Assembly (NCBI GenBank): GCA_022393335.1
Contig: JAJEKB010021607.1
Coordinates: 1,032,113 to 1,096,112, forward strand
Reading direction: 5' to 3'
DNA length: 64,000 nt
Source of the DNA: Macrotrachela quadricornifera
Taxonomy: Eukaryota > Rotifera > Eurotatoria > Philodinida > Philodinidae
A model generated the notes under the pieces. It was given only the letters and a program-made list of their open reading frames with translations, was not told the DNA's origin and searched no databases. Positions 36,102 through 48,039 of this stretch are shown here, piece by piece (position 1 is the first letter of the stretch; the number at the start of each line of letters is the position of its first letter). The position numbers and the translations under genes are program-made.

Positions 36102-36820
36102 ACTTCATGTGATAAAAATTCGTGAAAAAATTATTGATTAATTACCAAAACTAATGATTTCTTGTTAGTTTTTCCAACAAAATATAAATTCATAAAAAAT
36201 GATAAAACTTTCATTAAATCGACAGATTGTCTATTGTAGATACTCTTCGAATTCATTTTATTCAGATTTATTCTACGAGAAAAATGAACCATATTGATAA
36301 ATAACAAAAATGATCGAGAGAAAAAGACCGAATAAAACAGTCAAAAAAAATTAAATGCATCAGTAGATAGAGATACACATACAATCATATGAAAATATTA
36401 GTTATATCACGCCATTTACTATTATACAGAGTGTGTAAAGACCTTTTTTCTAAGATGGAGGACAACATTACAGTTTTTTCAAATAATGTACAGAATTTAG
36501 ATGATTTCTATCGAATTATATAAAAAATGTTTTAGTCTATTATAAAAATTCTTAGTGTTTCCATTGGTCAATACCAAAAAAAAGCATGAAATTTCTGTAT
36601 GTTTCAAAATTTCAACATTAAAAAATCTTGATAACTCCTTCTGTCTCTCATTCCGTTTTTTATCCTCATCAGAAATATTGTGAGTGAAGTAAAAAAAAGT
36701 TGTTTCTTGCAAATATTTGATAGACAATTGTCGATAGAATTTTGTATGTTGAATCTTTCAAAATGCCTTATTTAACTGAGATATAATACACAATACTTTA
36801 TTCTATAAAATACCACTCTC
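36102..36820. other. Spacer with one possible element end
   Basis: No gene. tatacagagtgtgtaaagac at 36425 looks like the outward-facing terminus of the same type seen inverted at 39471-39482 (cactctgtatag), perhaps a truncated element end. Confidence 0.35.
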
Positions 36821-37324
36821 TAAAGGATATTGGCAAAAATCATCAAATTTTTCCAACGCTGAAAGCATTAGAAAATGAAGCTAGGTAATTAGTATACAAA
36901 TCTCTTTATATTCGTTTGTTGAAATTTGATCACCTTGATAAATAAAAATCTTCATATATTACTCATAGTATTTATATGCAAGGATCAGAAGTCAAACAAA
37001 ATCTTGAAGACAATTCATCGAATTTAATAAAACTGTATAATCATTTTAAAGCTCTTTGAAACTCTATATATAACAGGAGAAGATTACTGAAAGTGTTAAA
37101 AGGATTATAGAGTTTTACTAAGTTTGATGAATTGTCTTCAAGATTTTATTTGACTTTTGACTTTTTCATATAAATACTGTGGATAATGTATAGAGGTTTT
37201 TATTGATCGAGATAACCGAATTTCAACAAACAGATATTAAGAAATTTATATAATAATTACCTATTTTGATTTTCTAATGTTTTTAGTGTAGGAAAAATTT
37301 CATGATTTTTGACGATATCCTTTT
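36821..37324. mobile_element. Fold-back element
   Basis: The arms of about 230 bp are inverted: ggatattggcaaaaatcatc and ttagaaaatgaagctaggta on the left, tacctattttgattttctaa and catgatttttgacgatatcc on the right. The inner parts are also paired (aaaatcttgaagacaattca / gaattgtcttcaagatttta). No ORF. Confidence 0.75.
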
Positions 37325-38897
37325 CGGGACAAGGGTGCCTTGTGTCATCTATATATTCACAATTTTTCTGTTTGTTTTATGATACGTATGTTATATAAGA
37401 GAAACAGTGGCTACATATAATAGACCAGAGAGAGAGAGCAGCAGTTGATGAAGAGATTATGATATAAAAGATAATAAATGCAGAACAAGTAAAGCATAAA
37501 AGTTATTCAGTATTATACATACAATTTTAAACGATAATCTCTTCCAAAATGGCTACAATGGTAATGTACTTTGTGTGAATCGACGACATAGAGCCGCATT
37601 GACTATACGCTGATATTGTCTATACTATCAGTTTGGCTTAATTGAGTTTGAATTAGATGGATGTTGAAGCGATGTAAATCAATCTATATTGATTTTGAGA
37701 GTGATCTTCTATTCTATAAAACGAAAGTAGAAGCGGCGACTGATAATGTAAGTACTGATTATTTCATCTATTTTATTGAGCAAATATTTAGTTGTTATTT
37801 CGATTGACTTAATTAACTGAAATATTCGAATAAGATTTTTGTTTTTTATAAAAAAAAATAATTTGTAAAACACTTATGTTAGTCATGATTAATAAAACAA
37901 TGATAATTTTTCGTGACTTCGATGATATTTCTAATCATTCTCTGCAAAACTGTATACTTTATTAAACTATCTATATATTGTATTTCATATAGTTACTGCC
38001 AATACAGGAAGATAGAATGAAACTTTTCTACTACTCATTATTATCTATCTTAATATAATAAACTATTTTGATAATCTAAGAATTATTATTTAAGGTAAAA
38101 TATCTTATGAAAGAAGTAGAGAAATCTTTTATCTGATATAGTTCTTATTTTATCCTATGAATAATCGAGAATAGATCAATATTTATTGTTGATTAAAATA
38201 ACTGCTCGTTTATTTGCCATTCTCTTATCGTGTCTTTGATTTCAAAGTTTTTTTTTTCTCATTACTTGAGCGATGTCGAAATGCATAACATATCAATCTA
38301 AATGAAAATGAAAATTTATCAATATTTGATTCGTATACTTTTACCATAAATATAGTTAAAAAGACTTGTAATTGCAATCTCTAATCTGAAGTATATATGA
38401 TACTTCAACTTTAAAAAAAATCAAAGATTAAAATAAATATACTAGTGAATGTATTTTATAGAGTATATAATAAAAACCTTCGACATATTCTATTCTGTCT
38501 TATTATCTAAAAGTTTCAATAAATCTTCAAAAAAAAAACAATTGTTGGTTAAAAGAATATTTTTGAAATAATATTGATAGCATACCCGAAAATTTTGGTA
38601 CGATCTATGCAAGAACTATTGTTTGTAAAATATTTCATCTGTATTACTGGTGATATTTATGTACAATGTCGGATAAAAGTCTTCATATCTATTTATTTTT
38701 ATAATATTATACTTTGTATTATATTTATGATCTAATAAAGATAAAGATTAACAGTTTTATTTCAATATGTTATACATTACAATAAAATAAAACTTTTGTT
38801 TTTATCTTTGTTTTATCATAAATGGCATCACAAAAAAATCATAAAATTTTTCTTATGGTAAAAACATTAGAAAATGAAAGTAGGAAATTAGTATTGG
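37325..38897. other. Intergenic, nothing recognised
   Basis: 37410-37560 carries a (ga)n tract and a TATAAAA-like box, and 37550-37750 is less AT-rich, but no coding frame follows. The rest is low-complexity AT-rich DNA. Confidence 0.35.
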
Positions 38898-39480
38898 ATG
38901 GAAAATAATACTATTTAAGGGAAATATTCCTATTATTTCAAATAGAAGATATGATGAATTTTATACTAAATGAAAATTCGTGATAAATCGAGTTTATTCG
39001 TAGGAAATGGTGAGGTTTATGAAAACCTTTTTATGTCGAACTTGAGAAATTTTCAGAAATTTTAGACTGTTTTTGGAATGGAAAATTAAGATGTCAGTCA
39101 TCCAAAAATGTAATAAAATATTTTGTTTGGATATTTTTATATGGTTCGATAGAGATCTACAAAGCTGGATATATCAAAAAATTTCAAAAACTACTTGGAA
39201 AATCTTGAAAAACGTTAAAACAAGTCATATTCTTTAAATGAAAGATTTTTTTACTATTTTTACTCTTTCAACGTTCCGATATATACTCATTCAATACAAT
39301 GTGAAAAACTCCATCGAATGAATATATTAACTTCGACATTAAAAAGTCTTCATAATCCTCATCATTTCGTATCAATAAACTCCATTTGTCACGAGTTTTC
39401 ATTCAGTATAAAATTTATCATATCTTCTATTTGAAATTATAGTGATACCGACCTTGAATAATATTATTTTCCACTCTGTA
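38898..39480. mobile_element. Fold-back element (same family as 62 kb)
   Basis: The left arm has ggaaaataatactatttaag and tttcaaatagaagatatgat. The right arm has atcatatcttctatttgaaa and aataatattattttccactc. The centre contains tggttcgatagagatctaca, matching the centre wording of the 18.2-kb element. Arms of about 170 bp or more. No ORF. Confidence 0.7.
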
Positions 39481-39490
39481 TAGAAATCTT

Positions 39491-39939
39491 TTAACCCTTT
39501 CGAGGCGATATCACCCACTGGTGGACGACGATATAGTTTAACAAGAAACTGTATAGAAAATCCCTTTCTTTTGCTTTTTTCTTAAGCAGGAGATTAAACA
39601 TAAGATGTCATTTGCTCTATTCTGAATAGATTTTTTTGACTCTTTTATTCTACATCATGACATTTTTTGTTAAAAGAATCGAGATAAAAGAATCAATTAC
39701 AGGTAGAACAACAGATTTTTATTTTCTATGCTACCACATAGCTTCTTTACATTGATTACGGTTCCTTTCCCTTTTCGTAGCAGTCTACAGTGTTTACGAA
39801 CAGTGCCCACAGATTCCTCGTTTTCTTTGAGCTTATGATCAGCTAGTTTATACTTCGAATTATTTGTTGAGTGTGGCTTAATGACAAATTTCATCAGCTC
39901 GAATAATGTACTAAGACATAACGATCGTACAAGACTCAA
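39491..39939 (-). mobile_element. Possible piggyBac remnant
   Basis: TTAA (39491-39494) is followed by CCCTTTCGAGGCGATATCAC, a CCC-starting terminus like those of piggyBac. The minus-strand frame 39939-39697 contains LADHKLKENEESVGTVRKHC, and the GTVR word is reminiscent of piggyBac transposases just before their C-terminal part, correctly placed next to this end. The opposite terminus was not found. Tentative. Confidence 0.35.
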
Positions 39940-41765
39940 AAAACTGTATCATGGTCACATGGATTGTGTCAGAGTTCTCCTTGTAAATCAGCTACGTGTA
40001 ATCTATTGTCGTTCCAAATATCAATTCAAATGTCAACTATTGATATCATTTCATGGATCGTCTAAAGTATGTATACTATGATAATAGATAATCAGATAAA
40101 TCAATATCTTATTTTCTTCCAATGGAGAATGATCAATAATGATAATAAAAAGAATATGTTTTCTAATTGAACCTATAGGAGATGTAGGTCATAAATGAAA
40201 GAATCAAAGATGATAATCTGAAAAGAAAACAAAAATAGATTGACATTATCTTTCTCTATATTGTTCCTAGTGCGAATACATTCTAGAGAACGAGAAAAGA
40301 AAACTTGATTAACTATTCAGTTTTATGTGGAACAAGACCACTATGTAATGGTACAAACAAAATGAGGAGAAATCAGTAGCTGGACATACTATCGGAATTT
40401 TTAAAGAAGGTCGGTTGAAGAAAAGTATATAGTTCCTGAATGGGAAGTCGTAGCGATCTGCAGTTTTCACCAATGAATAGACGACCGGTGGGGATACATA
40501 CCTATGTGAAAAAGTGAGTTCACCAGCTACCCCTTTCGGGACCAGATTATTTTTTCGAAAAGTTTGAAGCAAGAAAGGTCACCGTCCGATAAGGTCAAAA
40601 ATCTGTTAATCACTTCAAAAGCATGTTTGGTACAGCCAGCGTGAAAGGGCGTGTTTTTCTGCATCGTTTTTCACACTTGGTATAGTATTTTATGGAAATT
40701 ATCCTAGTATAAATGGGAAACTTTCAGAAGACCCGATGCCAATTCACAGAAGACGGAGTCACTATATAATATTTCTGAAATATAGGATGCACTCTAACTT
40801 GTCGTGATGGTTAATCCTATGGTTGGATGCAACTGTCTTTCCTCTACAAAATCCAGTAAAGCAGTTCATATCTATCACATCTATCTATAAAAAACATGGG
40901 CACCACAAAATTTCACAAAAGTGAATTTTCTTAAAATTCAATTTTTTGACTCTTTGCAGTTTAATTATCTTTGCGAGGGTAACTTAGTACCCATTAAAAG
41001 TTTGCGAAAAACTTCGTCTCGCTTCGCTCTACAAAGTTTACCAAGTGAAAAGAAAATTGAAATTGTCAAAACGTCGCTTTTAAACCATTCGGGATAGGTG
41101 GTACAACCCCTGTACCACGGTCCTGAAAGGGCTACTTTTTAAGACCAGCTACGGTCTACAAAATTAAGGGCATATTAGCGAATACTTAAGGAGGCATTTT
41201 TTTCACAGGGTATACACCCCGACATGACCTCTTCAAAATGGTATCTAAGCAATTTCTGGATTTTGCTTCCTTGGAAGACCCTACAGCTTTGAAAAGAGAA
41301 ATTTCATGTACCACATTTTTTGCTGAAAAACAAAAAAATACTCCGAACATAGGTTTTCGATTATGCTAATGAACATGTCGATATGTTACGCGAGAATGAA
41401 AAAAGAAAAAAGTAGAATAGAGTAGAATAGAAAAGAAAAAACAAGATATATGTTATGATCCGATCCCTGGATCAGATTTTAATGTTGTCCTGGATGTCAA
41501 AGGGTGTAATATCTTCTCCAGGTACGATCTTGGTGATAACACTTAGATCTAACTATTTGTCATCACTAATATATGAGTGCACTATGTTTTAGGTCTAAGC
41601 GCTTACCGATCAATAAATACCTCAGTTTTTTTCTAAATAAAAGCAGAAATTTTGTCTTAATCACACCGAAATAAGAGTTAACAATATACGTATGTATGAA
41701 AACTGTTTTAGCTTTTTCTTTTGGAAATATATATTATTCTGTTTTAGATAAATTGTCCATTCATA
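39940..41765. other. Unassigned, mixed composition
   Basis: No gene supported. 40425-40600 has the dispersed phrase cgatctgcagttttcacca, shared with 21.3 and 55.1 kb. 41100-41120 has a small hairpin (gtggtac / gtaccac). 41396-41445 is purine-rich. Open frame 40309-40572 (-) has no domain. Confidence 0.35.
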
Positions 41766-41960
41766 ATGCCGAAAGGTTATGAGTTGTCTCAGGAAGTAAA
41801 ACAGCTAATGTTTCACATTATTAGTTTTGTTGAAAATGAAAAAAATGGTCCTGTAATTCCTCTCTACAATGTAACCGGTCGTCTTGCGAAAATGTTAGAT
41901 ATTTCTGAAAGATCCGTCCGCAGATTAAAGCAAGAATTACACCAGTTAAGAGGGAAATAA
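41766..41960 (+). pseudogene. HTH N-terminus of a DDE-type transposase, truncated
   Basis: 64 codons beginning MPKGYELSQEVKQLMFHIIS and containing IPLYNVTGRLAKMLDISERS followed by VRRLKQEL. This reads as a helix-turn-helix of the kind that opens many IS630/Tc1-related and other DDE proteins. The frame stops at TAA (41958-41960), after which NEQQQQETKDQS could continue. 39 bp later the hAT element at 42000 begins. The catalytic part is absent. It could instead be a first exon of a host gene; the family call rests only on the HTH style. Confidence 0.4.
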
Positions 41961-42597
41961 ATAAATGAACAACAACAGCAAGAAACAAAAGATCAAAGTC
42001 AGAGATGGGCGAGTCTGAGTCATGGCTCGGACTCAAGTCGACTCGAGTCGCATTTTTTAATGACTCTGACTTGCCTCGGACTCGAAAAATAATAGCTGTT
42101 GACTCGACTGTGTAACTCGAGTCATCCTTTCAAAAAAAAATTCTTCTGGTTTTTTTTTAAAAACCAGAATTTTTAGCATGAAACTCTCACTATATGTACG
42201 CTGTTATACGATAAAATAAATAAAATATTTCTATTGCATCGTACATATCCACTATCACTTTGTTCGTTGTGTATCCATTAATAATTCTTAATCAGATTAG
42301 GTGTCTTACAGACATACAGACATGCGCACCCTATTCACTAAATGCTTTGATTGTGTAATTGACTGATCATACATTAATTGCTTTCACTATACATTAATTT
42401 CCTTGATCTTCGGATACAAAGTGATGTTCATGAAAGAGACACTGTGTATCGTATAAAAATATCGGAAGAGAAATTTGAATATACCACTAATCGGAAATTT
42501 TGATAATCGAAAGTACATATCTACTCAATTAAAAATATTGGTAAGTAAAAAAGCATCTTGATACATATAAAGTTATTAACTTAGGTGTAGTTGCACA

Positions 42598-43598
42598 ATG
42601 TCAGCTCCTAGTAGTTCATCAACAACGCAAAACTGTTTAGTTTCACAAAATGACGTAAACGAATCGAAGCAATCTGTTTTAAAAAAGTTTTTTATCGATG
42701 TACAAGCAAAATTACCAAATTCATGGCACGGTAAATGTTCAATATGTTCACAAATTATTACTGATAAATATGGTACCACATCTAATTTTGTACGACATAT
42801 GAAGGCAAAACATAATATTGTATATGAAGAATGGTTAGTTAAAAAGAATGTTAACACTGATAAGAAACAACAAACACTTGATCATATGATTAAACAAAAA
42901 ACAAACAAATATTCATCAACTGATTCACGACAAGTTAAGTTAACTGAATCAATAGTGAAAGATTTAATAATTGAATGCGGTTTACCAATATCCTTAGTTG
43001 ATCAAGATGGTTTTAAAACTTTTATGACTACAATAGATCCAATGTATTCACTTCTAAGTCGTCGACAAATAACTCGTGATAAACTTCCAAAATTACATGA
43101 TAAAATGACTATGAAACTAAAAGCATTATGCAATAATACTGAATACGTTTCAGTGACTTTAGATGTATGGACTGATAGACGTTTACGTTCTTATATTGGT
43201 ATTACATTACACACATTTGTTGATGATGATTTAAAATCATATTTATTATCATTTGCACCATTAAAAGGCCACCATACGGCTGATGTTTTATTAGATGAGT
43301 TTGAAAAAGTGATTAGTTATTGTCATATAGAACAAAAACTAGTACGTTTGATTACCGATAATGCATCTAACAATTTAAAAGCGTTTAATGATATTTTACT
43401 TCCGGGTTTCGAATCTTATTTTGATAATGATGAATATGATAATGAAGAAAATGATTTAACACACGATGAAAATGATGATTATGAAGAAATTTCCGATGAT
43501 AATTCAAATGATAAATTTGAATTAGTGTCATTAGATGAAGATATTATTCATTGTGTAAGTGAAAATTTAGAACTATTACGATTACCATGTTTTGCCCA
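42598..43598 (+). CDS. BED zinc-finger hAT transposase (partial, runs into gap)
   Basis: 333 visible residues from ATG 42598; the remainder is lost in the N run. BED finger: SWHGKCSIC (Cys47, Cys50) with H67 and H72. RNase-H-like core: first Asp in TLDVWTD (D189), then HHTADVLLDEFEKVI, then LITDNASNN (D254), the usual second acidic position of hAT enzymes. After that an acidic linker (about 280-320). The missing part should hold the last catalytic Glu and the C-terminal dimerisation domain. No stop or frameshift in the part seen, so it may be or have recently been an active autonomous copy. Related to ZBED-type proteins. Cuts and pastes DNA with 8-bp target duplications in known relatives. 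Confidence 0.85.
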
Positions 43599-43998
43599 NN
43601 NNNNNNNNNNNNNNNNNNNNNNNNNNNNNNNNNNNNNNNNNNNNNNNNNNNNNNNNNNNNNNNNNNNNNNNNNNNNNNNNNNNNNNNNNNNNNNNNNNNN
43701 NNNNNNNNNNNNNNNNNNNNNNNNNNNNNNNNNNNNNNNNNNNNNNNNNNNNNNNNNNNNNNNNNNNNNNNNNNNNNNNNNNNNNNNNNNNNNNNNNNNN
43801 NNNNNNNNNNNNNNNNNNNNNNNNNNNNNNNNNNNNNNNNNNNNNNNNNNNNNNNNNNNNNNNNNNNNNNNNNNNNNNNNNNNNNNNNNNNNNNNNNNNN
43901 NNNNNNNNNNNNNNNNNNNNNNNNNNNNNNNNNNNNNNNNNNNNNNNNNNNNNNNNNNNNNNNNNNNNNNNNNNNNNNNNNNNNNNNNNNNNNNNNNN
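43599..43998. other. Assembly gap, 400 N
   Basis: Exactly 400 undetermined bases, the same length as the gap at 55821-56220, so the size is probably a placeholder or estimate. It removes the C-terminal half of the transposase. Open frames crossing it are artefacts. Confidence 0.95.
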
Positions 43999-44098
43999 CT
44001 CGACTCGAAACCATTGGCGAATGACTCGGACTCGACTCGACTCGAAAAAAGCCTTGACTCGCCCATCTCTGCTTCTCAAGAATAGAAAGACCTGCAAT

Positions 44099-44491
44099 AT
44101 GCAACTATTCTTGAGAGAGGTAAAGACAAATTACGTTTGATCTTGTTCAAATGATTTTTTCTTCAGGAACAACGACGTCGAATAGTCTTTGCCATTATGG
44201 TTTGTCTTTTATCCATATGGGGACTATTTATCAATAAAAAAAGAATATCCTCGTTTTATGCTTTACATGCAAGTACCCCTTTATTTATTTTTTTAAGAGA
44301 AAATTTATCATATTGATAAAATTGTTTTACAGATTTCATATGCTATAATGAGCTTGATAATTGTTATGTCATCAATTGTCATAATAAGATTAATCGTTGT
44401 TGATACATCACCTATGGTAGAAGAACAAAATCTTCAACAATTAACCCAAGGTCAACAACAACAACGACAAATAATGGAAACAACAGTTTAG
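44099..44491 (+). CDS. Three-exon small membrane protein, 93 aa
   Basis: Exons 44099-44119, 44167-44268 and 44333-44491, all phase 0. The first intron is GT-AG (gtaaag...ttcag). The second appears to be GC-AG with the strong donor gcaagt, because only this donor keeps the frame. The protein begins MQLFLREEQRRRIVFAIMVC. It has two hydrophobic segments (IVFAIMVCLLSIWGLFIN; ISYAIMSLIIVMSSIVII) and ends in a Gln-rich tail (LQQLTQGQQQQRQIMETTV). Its ATG is only 28 bp from the right end of the hAT transposon, so the native promoter or leader has been displaced and earlier exons cannot be excluded. A 12-bp inverted repeat (tctcaagaatag / ctattcttgaga) surrounds the start. Function unknown. Confidence 0.5.
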
Positions 44492-46298
44492 GTGTTTGTT
44501 TTTCAAGTTTTGTTTGTTTTTTGTTATTATAACATAATTTGTTTTTTTTTCGATCATGTTTATGAACATTCTTTGAAGGAGAAAAAAAATTGTTTCGCTT
44601 TTTTTAACTCGATTTGTAGAATAAAACAATCGAGTATTTTCTATTTGAAAAATGGAAATATTCAATTAGTTGAAATTTCGAAATACTAAAAAGTATTTGG
44701 AAAATATGAATGTAAATGGAATTAAACACACATATTCATACTAATATCAAGCACTTCGTCAAATAATGTGTCATTTTATTGAACATTATCTTTTACAAAA
44801 TATTCAATTTGTTGAATATCATAACATTGATTGATTATTAGAAAATTAAAATTCGATTAGATTACGAAAAATGCGAACTTAATCTTAATAGCTTTTCAAT
44901 ATTTATGTAACGTTTATTTATCTATAGAATTGATTAATAGTTACCTATAATTAAGATTATTAGTTACACATACATTTTAAACATCATAATTTCTTCCGAA
45001 TTAAGAAGACTACTATCACGTATACCATTAAAAGACGTGAAAAATAATGCAACTTGTGCCAAATTATTTTATTTTAATTAGAGACTAGAAATTAAAATAT
45101 AATTCTTATTAATAGTAAAACTAACCGTAGAATTTATTATGTCGAACAATAATTTGTGGCATATGAACAAATGAATTGATATTCATCAATTGAAATAATA
45201 ACAAGACAGAAGTACTATAAGATATTTCTCTTTAGAATTGGAATAATTTCTAAAAAAAGAAGATTCAGCTTTCAATTAGAAACTGAATAAAATGATCATC
45301 GAATAAATGATGAAATCGATTCTTACATTTTGAAAGTATTCAAATTCAGAAGATCTGCAAACATTGTGTCGACTGATTATATACAAATTTTCAATAATTA
45401 GAATGAATACTATAAATATTTTCAACAATAATAATGAAATATTAATATACATCATCACTCACTTAACTAATTAACTATTTCACAAATTTTAGTTCAAATG
45501 TAAAAACAAGTAAATTTAATATTAAGTAGAATATTTTATTCGTTAATTTCAAAATAATTCACCCTCACTCCCCCCCCCCTCCAGAGGAATTCCAAAAGAG
45601 CAAGTGTGAAAATAAGCATACAAATACAGTACTAGTTCCCCTAATATGTCAATGGTATGGATAGATTGACCAAGCACGCTATCTTTTGTGCAGAAAAGTT
45701 TGGTTATTCCAACAAGGATAGGATAAAGGAGAGCGATTGATAACTTGAAAAATTATACATTTTTTTTTATCTTTCATCACAGTTTCGAGTAGATAAAAGC
45801 AAGATCTATTCTATTCTATGTAATTCATATGAAAAGAGAAGGATCTATACATGAAAACTATTTTTGTCACATAATTTTTAAAAGAGACCTATCTTTCATT
45901 AAGTGTGTTATGTCAGTGGAGGCATTTGACATAAGAAGAATATATCCTTCTATAATATGAGAGCGGAATCGGAATGGCTGGAGAGAGATAAGAATATCAT
46001 CATCATTGTTTTGTGTTGTTGTTTTTTGTTTTTTTGTTTTTTTTTTTTTGATTAATTCGAATAAACGAGCGAGAAAAGAATGTAACAAAGTGATAAAAAA
46101 ACCATTGAGAATATTTAATTCAAGATAAAAATAATTTTAACTTCTCATATGGTAAGGTTTGCGAAAAATAAATTCATGATGCTCTCCATTCTCCTTCGTT
46201 CCTTCAATGATGGTTCTATGGTCTATTTTGTATCTTATCGTCTCTTATTCCTCAAACTATTACGAAATATTCGAAATGTAATCAATCAATAATTAGAC
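44492..46298. other. Intergenic, AT-rich
   Basis: Nothing recognised. It contains a poly-C run (45567-45578) and T-rich tracts. ORFs at 45276-45458 and 45867-46088 (-) are unsupported. Confidence 0.4.
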
Positions 46299-46306
46299 AT
46301 GTACAT

Positions 46307-46481
46307 CAGAGGTGCAGAATCTGCCGCGGCTTCCCAGCAAAGCGCATCAAAATCTGGAAAATGTCCCCAGCTGCATGAGACTTAAAAATTCGTTTCTCGT
46401 TTCAATTTTTTTAAAATTTCCCCAAGAAAACCATTTTTCCTGCAGCGACGCTGCAACCTACGGGTAGATTCTGCACCTCCG
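46307..46481. mobile_element. hAT-type MITE, 175 bp
   Basis: The ends CAGAGGTGCAGAATC / GATTCTGCACCTCCG nearly match those of the 1164-bp element at 7869-9032. The 8-bp flanks atgtacat (46299-46306) and atatacat (46482-46489) agree at seven of eight positions. The interior keeps the tttccccaa words and is GC-richer than its surroundings. No coding capacity. Confidence 0.8.
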
Positions 46482-46489
46482 ATATACAT

Positions 46490-46715
46490 TGATATAAAGT
46501 CCAAAACACACCATCGAAATCTTTATTCCCTGCAAATAGAAAGAAATTTGTTTTAAAAACTTCAATTTCTTTAGAACTATCGATTTTCTACGGTTCATAT
46601 TTTGAAGATGAAACGAAATACTCTTTCATTATATTGATAGATGACGAAGTTTACTACAAAAAGTATTTTTAAAATTTTTCAATTCGATGCTTCTGTAAGC
46701 TTTTTACAGTCCAAC
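46490..46715. repeat. Dispersed repeat, second copy
   Basis: Shares ordered phrases with 19920-20165 (caccatcgaaatctttattc, aactatcgattttctacgg, cttctgtaagctttttaca). Same orientation. Unknown class; no terminal repeats seen. Confidence 0.4.
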
Positions 46716-46801
46716 TACAAATGTCCATTGGAGAGAGGGGTAAAAGGGTTAATTATAGAAATTATTTAAATGATGCATCATTTAGATAAACTAAACAAGA
46801 T

Positions 46802-46950
46802 CAGGCGCGTACCCAGAAATTTTCGTAGGGGGAGGGGGAAGGACAACTACAGGAAAATAAAATATTTTGCTGAACAAAAGGTATTCACTCGTACCTCTCC
46901 CTCTACAGGTGTTTTTTATGCTAGGAGGGCCTCCCTTCGGTACGTGCCTG
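46802..46950. mobile_element. hAT-type MITE, 149 bp, perfect target duplication
   Basis: The imperfect TIR CAGGCGCGTACCCAG / CTTCGGTACGTGCCTG is bordered by the perfect 8-bp duplication aacaagat (46794-46801 and 46951-46958). Internal poly-G and cctccct stretches. The duplication is unambiguous, so the insertion is fairly young. The open frame across it is not a gene. Confidence 0.8.
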
Positions 46951-46958
46951 AACAAGAT

Positions 46959-48039
46959 ATATTCGTTGTCAACGTTCAGTCAATAAGTAACTTTGCACCA
47001 CTGATTTTTGACGATTGGTATACATATGTTTAAATTATTTGAATAAAAGAAGAATAAGATTTTATTTGTATGATAATTCCAATTTATTTTGATCAATATT
47101 TAATTTGAATTTAATTTCATATTAATAATTTCTTTTTCGATTAATCTGAAATTTCATTTTTCTAATATATTTATTTATTCTCATCTTAAAGATAATTATA
47201 AAATGAGAAAGTAATGTTTGATAGTTTTAGGATTTATACGAAACTAACAATAACTGTAAGTGATATCTATTAGAAATCTAAAGAATCGATGAAAATCATG
47301 GAACTGGTTTTTTCTCTGTTGATATTATACAATGATAATTTATATTGTCTACCATATAAAAAATAATATTAATAAATTAATTAAACAGATTCATTGTTTG
47401 AGAATGATAAAAAAAATCTATTTATTTTCAAAGTTAATTTCTTCTTTTTTTTTATTTATTATAAAAATTTAATAAAAGAGAAAAAAAAATATTTACAAGA
47501 TTAAAACTGAATGTTTGAAAAAACAAATTTAAGAATTTTATTTAATTGTTTTAGTTTGAGAAATAAAACATGACGATTATTGATCTTCATTTTATTTTAT
47601 TTGTTAAATTATTGATTAATAAATGAACGCCCTCTATTTAAAAATATTCTGATTAGATTGATTCTACTCTTTGTTCGTTATGAGTATCTTTTCTTTCCAT
47701 TGAACATTAAATAAAAATATTTTATCTTTGACATTTCAATATTCTAATAGATCATTATTTTACTTTTTTTTCCGAATAATTGAATATATTTCAATTCAAT
47801 AAAATCGACAAACTGCTCAATTTCTACCATGGCATTTCGGATTCAGCCTAATCGCCATTTAATCCCTTTTTTTCCACTTGTAGTTCCTTAAAATTTTTTT
47901 TTTTTTCTCTTGTGCTGATGACAATTTTGAATCATTTTTAAGTGGTCAGGACCAATAAGGTCAACCCACTGAAATAAAGCATTTTAATAATAAATAAATT
48001 CAATAAAATCTTTATTTAAAATTCTTTTTTTTTTGTTAA
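46959..48039. other. Intergenic, very AT-rich
   Basis: No gene or repeat recognised before the piggyBac TTAA at 48036-48039. Confidence 0.4.

Larger units (their letters stand above)
42000..44071 (+). mobile_element. hAT transposon with BED-finger transposase, interrupted by gap
   Basis: Termini CAGAGATGGGCGAGTC (42000) and GACTCGCCCATCTCTG read outward (ends 44071; one base differs next to it) form the TIR. Both subterminal regions are packed with gactcg/cgagtc words (42010-42120 and 43999-44045), a typical array of transposase-binding sites. The coding part is at 42598. 400 Ns replace the 3' part of the gene. No 8-bp target duplication was found (atcaaagt versus cttctcaa), possibly because the two flanks are joined across the gap or have mutated. 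Confidence 0.85.

Noticed and set aside
37339..37560. Possible LTR (TG...CA) with TATA box
   Set aside because: No matching second copy, no primer-binding site that I can match, and no gag/pol nearby.
43544..44140. Several ORFs spanning the N gap
   Set aside because: Created by undetermined bases; no evidence.
46770..47033. 87-aa ORF
   Set aside because: It runs across a hAT MITE and its target duplications, so it is chance.
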